From Halobellus sp. LT62 (GTDB taxonomy: Archaea > Halobacteriota > Halobacteria > Halobacteriales > Haloferacaceae), in assembly GCF_037031285.1 (NCBI RefSeq), contig NZ_JAYEZO010000001.1, forward strand, positions 806,001 through 870,000: a stretch of 64,000 nt of DNA. Reading direction: 5' to 3'. Both the position numbers and the translations under genes were made by a program. This document shows, in pieces, positions 41,913-50,286 of this stretch. The first letter of the stretch is position 1, and the number at the start of each line of letters is the position of its first letter. Under the pieces are notes generated by a model, which worked only from the letters and a program-made list of their open reading frames with translations, was not told the origin of the DNA and ran no database searches.

Positions 41913-43167
41913 GACTCCACGCAAGCAGCGAGCGAGCGAGGACGTCGACGGCGATTCCGATCGTTTCCTCGTCGACGTCGAACGTCGACGTGTGGTGGCC
42001 GCCCGGGTGATCGGTACCGACGCAGACGTAGGCGGCACTCCCGCCGCGCTCTTGGACCCGCCGCATCAGGTAGGTCGCGTCCTCGCTGCCGCCGAGGTGA
42101 TCGGAGTCGAGGACCGAGGTGACGCCCGGCGTGTCGCGGGCGACCTCGCCGACGACGGCTCGGAGGTCGTCGTCGCTCTCCGTCGACGGTGCGACGCCGG
42201 CGCGCTCGATGTCGACCCCGCAACCGTGCATCTCCGCGGCCGATCGGATGACGCGCCGGGCCCGCTCGTCCATATACTGCATCAGCTCGGTCGTCTCTCC
42301 CCGAACTTCGCCCTCGATCCCGACGCGCTCGGGGACGATGTTGGTCGCCGTCCCGCCCTCGATGACGCCCACGTTGACGCGGGTCGCGCCGTCGGCGTGC
42401 CGCGAGATGCCGTAGAGGTTACTGACCGCAGTCGCCGCGGCCTGCATCGCGTTCTCGCCGCTTTCGGGTCGTGCGCCGGCGTGGGCGGGCGTGCCGCGGA
42501 ACGTCGCCTCGAACTGCGAAACGGCGAGGAACCCGTCGATGCCGGCGACGACTTGGCCCGTCGGATGATCCAAGCCGACGTGCACCGCGAGCAGCGCGTC
42601 GACGTCGTCGAGATGGCCCGAGTTCGCCATCGGTTCGCCGCCGACGATCCGCTCTTCACCCGGTTGGAAGAACACCTTCAGCGTTCCAGCGAAGTCGCTG
42701 TCGAGGACGGCGTCGAGCACGCCGAGGCCGATCGCCGCGTGGGCGTCGTGACCACAGGCGTGCATATAGCCCTCGTTTTCGGAGCGGAATCCCTCCGACG
42801 CGGGAACGTGGTCGACGTCGCTCGACTCCTCGATCGGCAAGGCGTCGATGTCGACGCGGAGCGCGACTGTGGGGCCGTCGCCCCGCTCCGCGACGGCGAC
42901 CGCGCCGGTGTAGCCGCCGTCGAGTCCACGTAAAACGTCCTCTCGCGCACCCGCGTCGCGAGCGCGTTCGACCCACGCGTCCAATTCCGCGTCATCGGGG
43001 ACGCCGATCCGGTCGTCGTCGAGCACCTCGGGTCCGACGTAGAGCCCGTCGAGGTCGCGCCGTTCCAGTTCCTCGACGATCCGCGCGGTCGTGTAGAACT
43101 CACACCACGCCGGCTCGGGGTGTCGGTGGAGCTCCCGCCGGAGTTCGACGAGATCTGACTCGGTCAT
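41899..43167 (-). CDS. M20-family amidohydrolase (AbgA/AbgB-like)
   Basis: 422-aa zinc amidohydrolase. Family blocks: LRRELHRHPEPAWCEFYT, ACGHDAHAAIGLGV, FFQPGEERIVGGEPM, HVGLDHPTGQVV, a lid domain (FRGTPAHAGARPESGENAMQAAATAVSNLYGISRHADGATRVNVGVIEGG) and the end DHPGGHHTSTFDVDEETIGIAV. Members release amino acids from N-acyl or p-aminobenzoyl conjugates; an insert after the first block (about residues 35-85) resembles the p-aminobenzoyl-glutamate hydrolase group. ATG at 43167 follows a TTTATT element on the minus strand. Substrate not determinable. Confidence 0.86.
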   Translation of the reverse strand: MTESDLVELRRELHRHPEPAWCEFYTTARIVEELERRDLDGLYVGPEVLDDDRIGVPDDAELDAWVERARDAGAREDVLRGLDGGYTGAVAVAERGDGPTVALRVDIDALPIEESSDVDHVPASEGFRSENEGYMHACGHDAHAAIGLGVLDAVLDSDFAGTLKVFFQPGEERIVGGEPMANSGHLDDVDALLAVHVGLDHPTGQVVAGIDGFLAVSQFEATFRGTPAHAGARPESGENAMQAAATAVSNLYGISRHADGATRVNVGVIEGGTATNIVPERVGIEGEVRGETTELMQYMDERARRVIRSAAEMHGCGVDIERAGVAPSTESDDDLRAVVGEVARDTPGVTSVLDSDHLGGSEDATYLMRRVQERGGSAAYVCVGTDHPGGHHTSTFDVDEETIGIAVDVLARSLLAWSRRGD

Positions 43168-43185
43168 ACGCCATCTGTGTCGGGG

Positions 43186-43196
43186 GAAAATAAAGC
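43186..43196 (-). promoter_or_regulatory. TATA box for the M20 gene
   Basis: Minus strand CCGCTTTATTTTCC, centre about 25 bp before the ATG at 43167. Confidence 0.6.
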
Positions 43197-43293
43197 GGCG
43201 TCGGAGACGAATCGAGCGCTCGCCGGCGACTACCTCCACCGGACGGGTTCGACCGCCTCCGTCAGACCGGCTCGCTCGCTCCCAGCAGACCGG

Positions 43294-43303
43294 TTTGTTT
43301 ATG
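43294..43303 (+). promoter_or_regulatory. TATA box for the NhaC-type antiporter gene
   Basis: TTTGTTTATG, about 26-35 bp before the ATG at 43329. It is divergent from the M20 gene promoter about 100 bp away. Confidence 0.6.
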
Positions 43304-43328
43304 CGGAACGCTCACAACCGTTCGGCCG

Positions 43329-44849
43329 ATGAGTTCAGGAACCGACGATTCGACGGCGCTTCGGTTTTATGGGGGCCGTGCGGCCAGCGCGATACCCATC
43401 GGCTTCTTCATCGTGTGGGCGATCGTCCAGAGCGGACTGTTGGGAATCGGCGACACGAACGGCCTCATCGTGGGGATACTGGTCGGATTAATTGTCGGAA
43501 TGTTCTTCGTTCGCGGGTCGTGGAAGACCTACGCCGACATCCTCTTCGACGGGATGACGCAGCGGGTCGCCGCGACCGCCATCGTGGCTTGGCTGTGGGC
43601 CGGAATGTTCGCAGAAACCATCCAAGTCGGCGGCTTCGTCGACGGCCTCGTGTGGGCCGCCGAGGCCGTCCGGGTCGGAGCCGCGTTGTTCCCGGCGATC
43701 ACGTTCGTCCTCGCGGCGCTCCTCGCGACGGGGATCGGCACCGGGTACGGGACGGCGATCGCGTTCACCGCGCTCGTCTTCCCCGCCGGCGTCGCGATCG
43801 GCGCGAGCCCGGTCCTCCTGTTCGGAGCGATCCTCTCCGGTGCGGTCTTCGGCGACAACCTCGCGCCCGTGAGCGACACGACGATCGTCTCCGCGGTGAC
43901 GCAGGACGCCGATATCGGGGGCGTCGTCGCCTCGCGGTTCAAGTACGCGATCATCGCCGCGGTGTTCGCCTTCGTGGCGTACCTCATCGCAGGCCAGTCG
44001 ATGCGGGGGACGGCGGTCGACGCCGCCTCGGCCGGCGGAAGCGGGACGGCACTCGGGCTGATTCACCTCGCCTCCATTGGCATCGTCATCCTGACGGCGG
44101 TCCGCGGCCGCCACATCGTCGAGGCGATCTCGTGGGGGATCGTCGTCTCGGTGGCGTTCAATCTCGCGCTCGGGCTCTCTGAGGCGTCTGCGATACTCGC
44201 GTTCGAGGCGTCCGAGGGATCGGCGCTGGTGCGGTCGATCGACGCGATCCCGGTTCTCGGCGCGGTCGTCGTCCCCGTCGAGGCCGGAAGCACGGCGGTC
44301 TCGGGAAGTCTCTACACCGGCGCGGTCGGGTTCTTCCCGCTGATCGTGCTAGTGCTTCTCATCGTCGCGGCCGCACAGATCATGCAGCGCGGCGGCGGGT
44401 TCGAGGCCATTCAGGAGTTCCTGCTCGAACGCGTCGCGACGACCGTTCGCCGCGCGGAGACGACGATGGTGCTCGGCACGGCGCTCGTCAACGCGATGAT
44501 CACGATCAACACCGCCGCGGAGATCGCCATCGCCCCGTACATCCGGACGCTCGGTCGGCGGTTCAACATCAACGGCTACCGGCGGGCGAACATCCTCGAC
44601 GCCAACACCTCGGCGCTGGGGTACATCTTCCCGTGGGGCGGCGGCCTGCTCGCGGGCTACACTGCGATGCAACAGCTCCCCCAACAGTACGAGTGGTTCA
44701 CGCCCGCGATGCTCGTCAACCCGGCGTCGGTGTTCCCGTTCGTCTTCCACGGATGGTTCCTCGTCGCCGTCTTCCTCTTGGCGGCGTGGACCGGCTACGG
44801 TCGCGAGTACGTGTCTGACCGCGTGAGCGAGGAGGTGAGTCGCGTATGA
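43329..44849 (+). CDS. nhaC: Na+/H+ antiporter, NhaC family
   Basis: 506 aa, about 12 helices. NhaC signatures: TGIGTGYGTAIAFTALVFPAG, GAILSGAVFGDNLAPVSDTTIVSA (conserved FGD...SDTT block), TALVNAMITINTAAEIAIAPYIRTLGRRFNINGYRRANILDANTSALGYIFPWGGG. These mediate Na+ export against H+. It overlaps the following small gene by four bases (ATGA). High-salt-in physiology makes several such antiporters normal. Confidence 0.9.
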   Translation: MSSGTDDSTALRFYGGRAASAIPIGFFIVWAIVQSGLLGIGDTNGLIVGILVGLIVGMFFVRGSWKTYADILFDGMTQRVAATAIVAWLWAGMFAETIQVGGFVDGLVWAAEAVRVGAALFPAITFVLAALLATGIGTGYGTAIAFTALVFPAGVAIGASPVLLFGAILSGAVFGDNLAPVSDTTIVSAVTQDADIGGVVASRFKYAIIAAVFAFVAYLIAGQSMRGTAVDAASAGGSGTALGLIHLASIGIVILTAVRGRHIVEAISWGIVVSVAFNLALGLSEASAILAFEASEGSALVRSIDAIPVLGAVVVPVEAGSTAVSGSLYTGAVGFFPLIVLVLLIVAAAQIMQRGGGFEAIQEFLLERVATTVRRAETTMVLGTALVNAMITINTAAEIAIAPYIRTLGRRFNINGYRRANILDANTSALGYIFPWGGGLLAGYTAMQQLPQQYEWFTPAMLVNPASVFPFVFHGWFLVAVFLLAAWTGYGREYVSDRVSEEVSRV

Positions 44850-45109
44850 GCCGCCTCGAGATGTTCCTCGCCGGACTCCAGTTCCGCTCGTCGAAGCCCA
44901 GCTTCGAGGTCGGCGAGGAGGTCCCGGTGTTCGTCACCGACCGCAGCGACTCCGGTCTGCGGGCGCGCGTGGGCGACACCGTGTTGGAACTGTCCGATGT
45001 GGACCCGTCACTCCTCGACGCGAAAGTTCGGATCGAGATCGAGTCGTTCGACGAGGAAACCCATCGCGGAACCGCCCGCGTTCTCGAAGTTCTCGAAAAC
45101 GAGGGCTGA
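44846..45109 (+). CDS. Small protein translationally coupled to the antiporter (DUF7513-like)
   Basis: 87 aa: MSRLEMFLAGLQFRSSKPSFEVGEEVPVFV, TDRSDSGLRARVGDTVLELSDVD, KVRIEIESFDEETHRGTARVLEVL. It has a TRAM-like beta-barrel look (the 'G-E-V-x-V-F-V ... G-D-T-x-L' rhythm). The ATGA overlap with nhaC means stoichiometric coupling. The role is unknown; possibly a regulator of the antiporter (inference). Confidence 0.7.
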   Translation: MSRLEMFLAGLQFRSSKPSFEVGEEVPVFVTDRSDSGLRARVGDTVLELSDVDPSLLDAKVRIEIESFDEETHRGTARVLEVLENEG

Positions 45110-45207
45110 CGGAGCCGTCCCGCCGACGATGCACTACGGTTTTCGATAGAACGAATCCGTGCGATCCGCAACGGATCACCGTGCCGAAACGAGACGCTGG
45201 TCTGAGC

Positions 45208-45540
45208 CTACTTTCGCAGGTGACCTGCGGGCTTTTGCTGTTCGACTTCGATCTCGACGTGCAGGCTCTCGGGGAAGTCCATATGCCCGACCTCGCGGGC
45301 GGTATGGTCGTTGCCGTGGATTTCGAGCTTTCGGGAGTAGACGGTGTAGTCCCACGCGGAATAGGCGTCGCCGGGCTGAAGCGACTTGTACTGCGGGACG
45401 GTGATCCGCTTCGGCGGATCCGCGTGCGGGCCTTTACACTCCGCGCCCTTGCGTTCGAGCATCGATTTGAGTTCTGAAACTTCCGATTCGAGTTCGTAGC
45501 GGTTCCCCGATTGGAGGCGTAACTTTGTTACGAAGGTCAT
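45208..45540 (-). CDS. uS10-like ribosomal-fold protein
   Basis: 110 aa. MTFVTKLRLQSGNRYELESEVSELKSMLERKGAECKGPHADPPKRITVPQYKSL: the S10 fold with the 'K/R-G...GP...P' loop. The C-terminal strand (GHMDFPESLHVEIEVEQQ) replaces the canonical S10 tail. True uS10 lies in the elongation-factor operon of archaea, so this is a paralogue (uS10/mL48-like). It may bind the ribosome or RNA; not proven. Confidence 0.72.
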   Translation of the reverse strand: MTFVTKLRLQSGNRYELESEVSELKSMLERKGAECKGPHADPPKRITVPQYKSLQPGDAYSAWDYTVYSRKLEIHGNDHTAREVGHMDFPESLHVEIEVEQQKPAGHLRK

Positions 45541-45679
45541 AGTGAGGTCTCGCTGGGATAGGAGATACGTCGTCACCGAGCGGTAAAAGTACATCCATCG
45601 CGCCAGCAACGGCGAACGGTTCGTCTCGTTTCGAGGTCGCTGGCACCACCGCAATCCGTTCGAGCCAACGTCCGATAGC

Positions 45680-45687
45680 CTCTTAAC
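45680..45687 (+). promoter_or_regulatory. TATA-like element deciding the NUDIX start
   Basis: CTCTTAAC lies 24-31 bp ahead of the ATG at 45711. The upstream in-frame ATG at 45702 would be only 15-22 bp away, so 45711 is preferred. Confidence 0.5.
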
Positions 45688-45710
45688 GCCTTACCCGGTT
45701 TATGCATCTA

Positions 45711-46172
45711 ATGACAGTGGAAGCGGTAAGCGCTGGAGCGATCCTCTTCCGCGACACCCGCGGCGAACGGGAGTATTTACTCCTGAAGAGCCGCCCGGGG
45801 GACTGGGAGTTCCCCAAAGGCGGGGTCGAAGGTGAAGAGGAGCTCCAGCAGACGGCGATTCGCGAAGTGAAAGAGGAGGCCGGAATCGAAGAGTTCCGCC
45901 TCATCGACGGATTCAGAGAGGAGTACGACTACGTCTTCGAGGCCGGCGGGAAGACCATCCACAAGACGGTCCACCTGTTCATCGCGCGGTCGTTCGAGGC
46001 CAGCGCCGAACTCTCGAAGGAGCATCGCGACCTCCAGTGGCGCGACTACGAGCAGGCGCTCAACACGATCACGCAGGACGGCCCGCGCGAGATCTTCGAG
46101 CGCGCTCACGACTACCTCGACGACCTCGCCGCGGAGAACGGTGAGGTCGAAGACGGCAAGTACCTCGCGTAA
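45711..46172 (+). CDS. NUDIX hydrolase, probable Ap4A-type hydrolase
   Basis: 153 aa. NUDIX box GGVEGEEELQQTAIREV then KEEAGI (G-x5-E-x7-REUxEExGU is complete). The start TVEAVSAGAILFRD...EYLLLKSRPGDWEFPKGG and the 'KTVHLFIARSFE' strand are those of archaeal bis(5'-nucleosyl)-tetraphosphatases (asymmetrical). It removes dinucleoside polyphosphates. The DUF5787 gene follows after 17 bp, perhaps co-transcribed. Confidence 0.85.
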   Translation: MTVEAVSAGAILFRDTRGEREYLLLKSRPGDWEFPKGGVEGEEELQQTAIREVKEEAGIEEFRLIDGFREEYDYVFEAGGKTIHKTVHLFIARSFEASAELSKEHRDLQWRDYEQALNTITQDGPREIFERAHDYLDDLAAENGEVEDGKYLA

Positions 46173-46189
46173 GCTCGGAGCAGACACGC

Positions 46190-47275
46190 GTGTACCCCGG
46201 AGACGCCGAGTTCGGCTTCGAGCTGCTCGTCTGTCGGTGGGCCGAGGAGTCGTGGCCGCCCGAGGGGCCGCGGAGCGACGCCGTGATCGTCGCCAGACAG
46301 CTCGGGACCAAGCGGCGTCGCTGGGACACCGTCGTCCTCGAATGCGACCCCGCGGGACTCGCTGCGCGTCGGCAGTTCGGCGAGCGCGAGCTCAATTCGG
46401 ACCTGCTGCACGTCGTTCGCCACGCGCCCGCCGACTGGGAGTGGTACCGAGAGGCGCTGCCGCACCCCGGCTACCCGTGGCGCTACGTCCGCGAGGCGAT
46501 CCACCGGGCGGACGCCCGCGACGTCGTGGAGACGCGGCGCAACGGCAATCGGATCGAGATCAGACGGGTCGCGCCGTATCCCGACTGGCTCCGGCGGATC
46601 GTCGCCGTCGAGAACAAGCCCGACCTCGACGCGTCGGCCGCGCGGGCGCTCTCCGGACAGTTGGAACACGACGTCGAGACCGCCCTCGCCGACGAGGTGT
46701 GGGTCGCGACCGAGGCGACCGGCCGACGCATCGAGCCCGCGCTGCTCGAAGATCTCCCGGTCGACGTCGGCATCGTGGCGCTCTCGTTCGACGAGAGCGT
46801 CACGGGTATGCCTCACGACGTCGCACACGACGCCGCGGCCGATACCCGAGGCGACCGTCGGAGCGACGGCGTCGACGCCGCGGACGCACGGGTCGAATTC
46901 GAGGGCACCGTCGAGTGGTATCCGAGCGAGGTGACACCGACGGACGCCGAGGCCGACGACGAGCGACGGCGACGACGGCTCGAACTCGCCGAGCGCGCCT
47001 ACGGCCGCGGCTGGCGCTCCTACCACGAGACGATGCGCCCGGACTGTCGACACTTCGAGCTTCGGCGCTTCGGGGCTGCGTTCGTCCCGAACTGCGCCGT
47101 GAAAGGACGATCGCAGACCGCCGCCGAGTGCGCCGGGTCGTGTCCGAAGTTCGAGCCGGAGCCGCCGCTGTGGCGGACCCGCGGCTGGCCGGTCGAGGGC
47201 GGCCCCGGAAAAGGGATCAAGCGGTTGCTCCGTCGGCGTCGCGAGTGGATCCGAGACCGAGAGTGCGGGGAGTGA
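46190..47275 (+). CDS. DUF5787-like protein with PD-(D/E)XK-type core and C-terminal cysteine cluster
   Basis: 361 aa from GTG 46190. Central block: Asp132 (YPDW), Glu141-x-Lys143 (AVENKPDL) and Gln157 (GQLEHDV), followed by the strand EVWVAT: the residue order of RecB-like PD-(D/E)XK nucleases. N-terminal Cys15 (LLVCRW). C-terminal cysteines Cys286, 302, 314 and 318 (spacing x15, x11, x3) could hold a zinc or an iron-sulphur cluster, as in Cas4/AddB-type nucleases. Arg-rich tail (RLLRRRREW). Haloarchaeal family of unknown function; the nuclease reading is my inference. Downstream of a NUDIX gene. Confidence 0.7.
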   Translation: MYPGDAEFGFELLVCRWAEESWPPEGPRSDAVIVARQLGTKRRRWDTVVLECDPAGLAARRQFGERELNSDLLHVVRHAPADWEWYREALPHPGYPWRYVREAIHRADARDVVETRRNGNRIEIRRVAPYPDWLRRIVAVENKPDLDASAARALSGQLEHDVETALADEVWVATEATGRRIEPALLEDLPVDVGIVALSFDESVTGMPHDVAHDAAADTRGDRRSDGVDAADARVEFEGTVEWYPSEVTPTDAEADDERRRRRLELAERAYGRGWRSYHETMRPDCRHFELRRFGAAFVPNCAVKGRSQTAAECAGSCPKFEPEPPLWRTRGWPVEGGPGKGIKRLLRRRREWIRDRECGE

Positions 47276-47328
47276 CGATCCGAGGGCGGGAGTCCGAGGA
47301 CCGACGAGAGGCTCCTGACGGGTGTCGG

Positions 47329-47850
47329 CTACGACTCGGACACTTCGACGTCGATCTCCTCGCGCGGCGCGGTCAGCCGGAACGTCGGGACCGTCCGGTA
47401 GATCACCTCGACGGCCCCTTTCCGGCGAAGGCTCTGGAGCGCTTGGCGGACGTCTTCGACGGGCGGGTCGACGTCGAACGCCTCCCGAACTTTGTTGAGC
47501 ACGCTCACGACGCTCTCGGAGCGCTCGTCGGGACCGGCGACGACCTCGAACACCTGCGCTTCCAGTTGCGGCACTCTGATCACCGACGGCACGCCGCCGT
47601 CCTCGTCGTCGCCGCCCTCGACGCCGGGCTCGACGTCGACGAGTTCCGCCGCCTCCGCGGTCGCTCGGATCAGGCTGTTGTCGTCGCGGTAGTAGTAGTC
47701 TTTCAGCTCTCCTTCGAGGAACTGGTGCACCTCGCTGCCGGAGTCCAGTCCCCACTGCTCTTGAAGCTCTTTGTTCTTCGTCGGCTGCAGGCGAACGACG
47801 TCGGCGAGTCGTTCTTTCGCCTGCTCCGAGAGGGCGTCATCGTCGGTCAC
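47329..47850 (-). CDS. DUF5797-like protein, two helix-rich domains
   Basis: 173 aa from GTG 47850. 'SEQAKERLADVVRLQPTKNKELQEQWGLDSGSEVHQFLEGELKDYYYRDDNSLIRAT' looks like a winged helix with recognition part LQEQWGLDSGSEVHQFL. After a Gly/Asp linker, a second one: VVSVLNKVREAFDVDPPVEDVRQALQSLRRKGAVEVIYRTVPTFRL. Tandem winged helices suggest DNA-binding regulation. Widespread in haloarchaea; targets unknown. Confidence 0.7.
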   Translation of the reverse strand: MTDDDALSEQAKERLADVVRLQPTKNKELQEQWGLDSGSEVHQFLEGELKDYYYRDDNSLIRATAEAAELVDVEPGVEGGDDEDGGVPSVIRVPQLEAQVFEVVAGPDERSESVVSVLNKVREAFDVDPPVEDVRQALQSLRRKGAVEVIYRTVPTFRLTAPREEIDVEVSES

Positions 47851-47972
47851 ACCACCCTGTTCGCACCGCGGTATTAAGACGTTTCAACATCTGGTCCGGA
47901 ATCCGCCAGCATCCACGACCCACACTGGATCCCGGTCACTTAAGTCTCTGAAGCGTCTTCTGTCGGGGTATA

Positions 47973-48296
47973 ATGGAGTTCTGCGACGAATGCGGTTCGA
48001 TGATGAAGACCGACGGCGACGTCTGGGTCTGCGGCGCGTGCGGCTACGAGAAGCCCCGAGACGCGGCTGAGGAGGCCGATATGACCTCGACCGCGAAGCG
48101 CGAAGACAGCGAGATCGTCGATATGTCCGATGTCGACGACGCCGAGATAGGCCCGACGACGACAGTCATCTGCCCCGAATGCGGCCACGATCGCGCGCGC
48201 TACGAGATGAAGCAGATCCGCTCGGCCGACGAATCGGAGACCCGATTTTTCACCTGCGTCGAGTGCGGCCACAAGTGGCGCGAAGACGACCACTGA
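47973..48296 (+). CDS. tfs: Transcription factor S (RNA cleavage factor)
   Basis: 107 aa. N-terminal zinc ribbon (MEFCDECGSMMKT..WVCGACGYEK), acidic linker, C-terminal TFIIS-type ribbon (TVICPECGHDRARYEMKQIRSADESETRFFTCVECGHKWRE). The acidic pair in RSADES is the catalytic D-E that enters the polymerase channel and stimulates transcript cleavage. A CTTAAG element near 47939-47944 lies about 28-34 bp ahead. Confidence 0.95.
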   Translation: MEFCDECGSMMKTDGDVWVCGACGYEKPRDAAEEADMTSTAKREDSEIVDMSDVDDAEIGPTTTVICPECGHDRARYEMKQIRSADESETRFFTCVECGHKWREDDH

Positions 48297-48333
48297 GGGC
48301 GTCGGTCGAATCCTCCTGTGCTGAACTGTGAAC

Positions 48334-49494
48334 TCACTCGTCCAGCCCCGCCAACGTCTCGTGGACGCCCACGACGAGGGCGGGGACGACGATCATAAAC
48401 AGGTGTTCTTCGATCGGGATCCCGGCGAGTTCGACGCCGGTCCGTAACGGAATCGCGAACACGCCGACCGTCAGCGTGTACCAGTCCCAGACGAACGCGA
48501 TCGGATACAGCGCGAGCACGGTTCGCGCCGCGCGCCACACCGCGTCGGCTCGCAGGAGCAGCGCGAGGGCGACGGCACCGAATACGACCTCCGTCGCGAG
48601 GTACGTGTACGGACCGAGCATACCGATATCGGGGAGCGGAACGCCCATCAGCGGCCGGAACCAGACGGCAACGACGAGAATCGCGAGGAACACGTACGAG
48701 CCCCGAACGAGGAGCATCGTCGCCACTGACGGGCCGGCACGCGCCGCGACGGCGGCGACGAGCCCGAACGCGACCGCCGCGAGCGGAGCCGTCGGGGGAA
48801 ATATTCCGTCCACAGTACATACGAGGACGAGCGTCAACCCGGCGTACAGCAGTGCGTACGCCAGCCGCCGGCCGCGAGAGATTCCGAGGGCGACCGCGAC
48901 CGTCCGCTTTCCGATGGATCGATCGTACGCGTAGTCGGTCGCGTCGTCGACGATCTTCACGCCCGCGAGGGTGACGAGAAACACGAGACCGAACGCGAGC
49001 GCCTCGGCGGCGAGCGCTCCGGTCTGGGCGTGCTGTCCGCCAACGACCGCGAGCGCGATACCGAACGGATACCCCAGCGTCGTGGTGACGGGATTGGTGT
49101 CTGACTGGGGGGCGTGGAAGAACCCGAGCGCCCACATCGGGGCCGTGAGAAGGGCCGTCGCGGGACCGCTAACGAACGCGAGCGCAGCTGTCACGGCGGC
49201 GAAACAGAGCGTCGAACCGGCGAGCGCCCACCGACAGCCCGCTTCCGTCAGCGGATGATCGTCGTCCTCGCCGCGGCGGTGGAAGTCGACGTAGCCGTCT
49301 TTCAGGTGCGCGGTGTAGACAGCGAAGAAGGTCGCGGCGACGTGAAGTCCGAGCGGACCGGGGGCGAACCGCTCCGCGAGGATCGCGCCGAACAGGCTCG
49401 CGGCGACTGGCGGGAGCATAAAGACCGGGTGGACCTGCGACGCCAGCGCTGCGGCTGCGGCCCGGGAACCTGTGCCGTGGCGCGAGAATGCCAT
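48334..49494 (-). CDS. UbiA prenyltransferase fused to a lycopene-cyclase domain
   Basis: 386 aa, about ten helices. Residues 1-290: UbiA fold with the two Asp-rich motifs, KDGYVDFHRRGED at 65-77 and DDATDYAYD at 183-191, which bind Mg-isoprenyl diphosphate. Residues 295-386: a single CrtYc/CrtYd-type lycopene cyclase domain, marked by WDWY (336-339) and PIEEHLF (360-366), the signature of membrane lycopene beta-cyclases. Fusions of a lycopene elongase with a C50 cyclase exist in actinobacteria (LbtBC of Dietzia). One copy only, whereas haloarchaeal CrtY has two. Predicted to prenylate lycopene and perhaps cyclise the ends; substrate unproven. No other carotenoid gene is adjacent. Start MAFSRHGTG at 49494. 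Confidence 0.8.
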   Translation of the reverse strand: MAFSRHGTGSRAAAAALASQVHPVFMLPPVAASLFGAILAERFAPGPLGLHVAATFFAVYTAHLKDGYVDFHRRGEDDDHPLTEAGCRWALAGSTLCFAAVTAALAFVSGPATALLTAPMWALGFFHAPQSDTNPVTTTLGYPFGIALAVVGGQHAQTGALAAEALAFGLVFLVTLAGVKIVDDATDYAYDRSIGKRTVAVALGISRGRRLAYALLYAGLTLVLVCTVDGIFPPTAPLAAVAFGLVAAVAARAGPSVATMLLVRGSYVFLAILVVAVWFRPLMGVPLPDIGMLGPYTYLATEVVFGAVALALLLRADAVWRAARTVLALYPIAFVWDWYTLTVGVFAIPLRTGVELAGIPIEEHLFMIVVPALVVGVHETLAGLDE

Positions 49495-49610
49495 ACAAAT
49501 AACACGAACTCGGGTCGCAAAAGGGTTAGTCAGCGATCGGGTGTCGGAAACGCGCCCGTGCGGCAGTCTGCCTGTGCGGTGGTCTCTCGCCGGGGTCGAT
49601 CGCGGCCGAC

Positions 49611-49619
49611 AGTATAAGT
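49611..49619 (+). promoter_or_regulatory. TATA box for the 202-aa protein gene
   Basis: AGTATAAGT, 24-32 bp before the GTG start at 49643; this supports GTG as the start codon. Confidence 0.65.
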
Positions 49620-49642
49620 CGAACGCCGCCCATCCAAGCACC

Positions 49643-50251
49643 GTGCCCCCCGACGTCCCGCCGCCGACGCTCGACGTCCCGGACGGGTGGCGACTCGTTT
49701 CGGAGGAACTCACCACGCCGTTCGACGTCCGCGTCGTGACCGTCATCGCGAACACGCGGATCTACGAGGACGTCGGCCTCCGCGAGCGACTCGACGACGT
49801 GACCGACAGCGACGCGACGTGGCGCTTCGTCTTCGCGAGTCGGCTCCGAATCCGCCCCGCGAAGCCGCCCTCCGGTGCGCTCTCGCGGTTGGTCACCGAC
49901 CGTGCCAATTCGCGGTTCGTCGACGTCCTCGGAGAACGGGGCTTCGAGTCGATCGAACGCGCCGACGCGCACCGACTCGACCTCGGCGCTGGCCAGACTG
50001 CCGCCGGTGACGCCGTGAGCGGAGACGCCAGCGAGGGCAGTTCGAGGACGGCGGCGACGCGCTACCGCGCCCGCGTTCGCCTCGACGATCGATCGATTCC
50101 CGTCGAGGCGTACTTCGCGGCGTGGCCCGCCGGCGACGGCGAGTTCCTCCTCGGCGGCGGCGCGTATCCCCTCTCGCTGCCGGAGTCGACGTCGTTCGAC
50201 CCGGAAGACGCCCGCGAGGAGCTCTTTTCGATGCTGCGCTCGATTCGGTAG
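49643..50251 (+). CDS. Haloarchaeal protein of unknown function (202 aa)
   Basis: GTG at 49643 gives MPPDVPPPTLDVPDGWRLVSEELTTPFDVRVVTVIANTRIYED. The middle (RFVFASRLRIRPAKPPS) and C-terminal (ARVRLDDRSIPVEAYFAAWPAGDGEFLLGGGAYP) parts are beta-rich. No Tat signal or membrane helix. It resembles lipoprotein-type DUF6517 domains but without the anchor. Soluble, function unknown. Confidence 0.65.
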   Translation: MPPDVPPPTLDVPDGWRLVSEELTTPFDVRVVTVIANTRIYEDVGLRERLDDVTDSDATWRFVFASRLRIRPAKPPSGALSRLVTDRANSRFVDVLGERGFESIERADAHRLDLGAGQTAAGDAVSGDASEGSSRTAATRYRARVRLDDRSIPVEAYFAAWPAGDGEFLLGGGAYPLSLPESTSFDPEDAREELFSMLRSIR

Positions 50252-50286
50252 GCGAAGAAACGCGTGGAACCGAAGAAAGGGCGCGC

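Noticed and set aside
45702-45710. Upstream ATG for the NUDIX hydrolase
   Set aside because: Too close to the TATA-like element; the next ATG at 45711 fits leaderless spacing.
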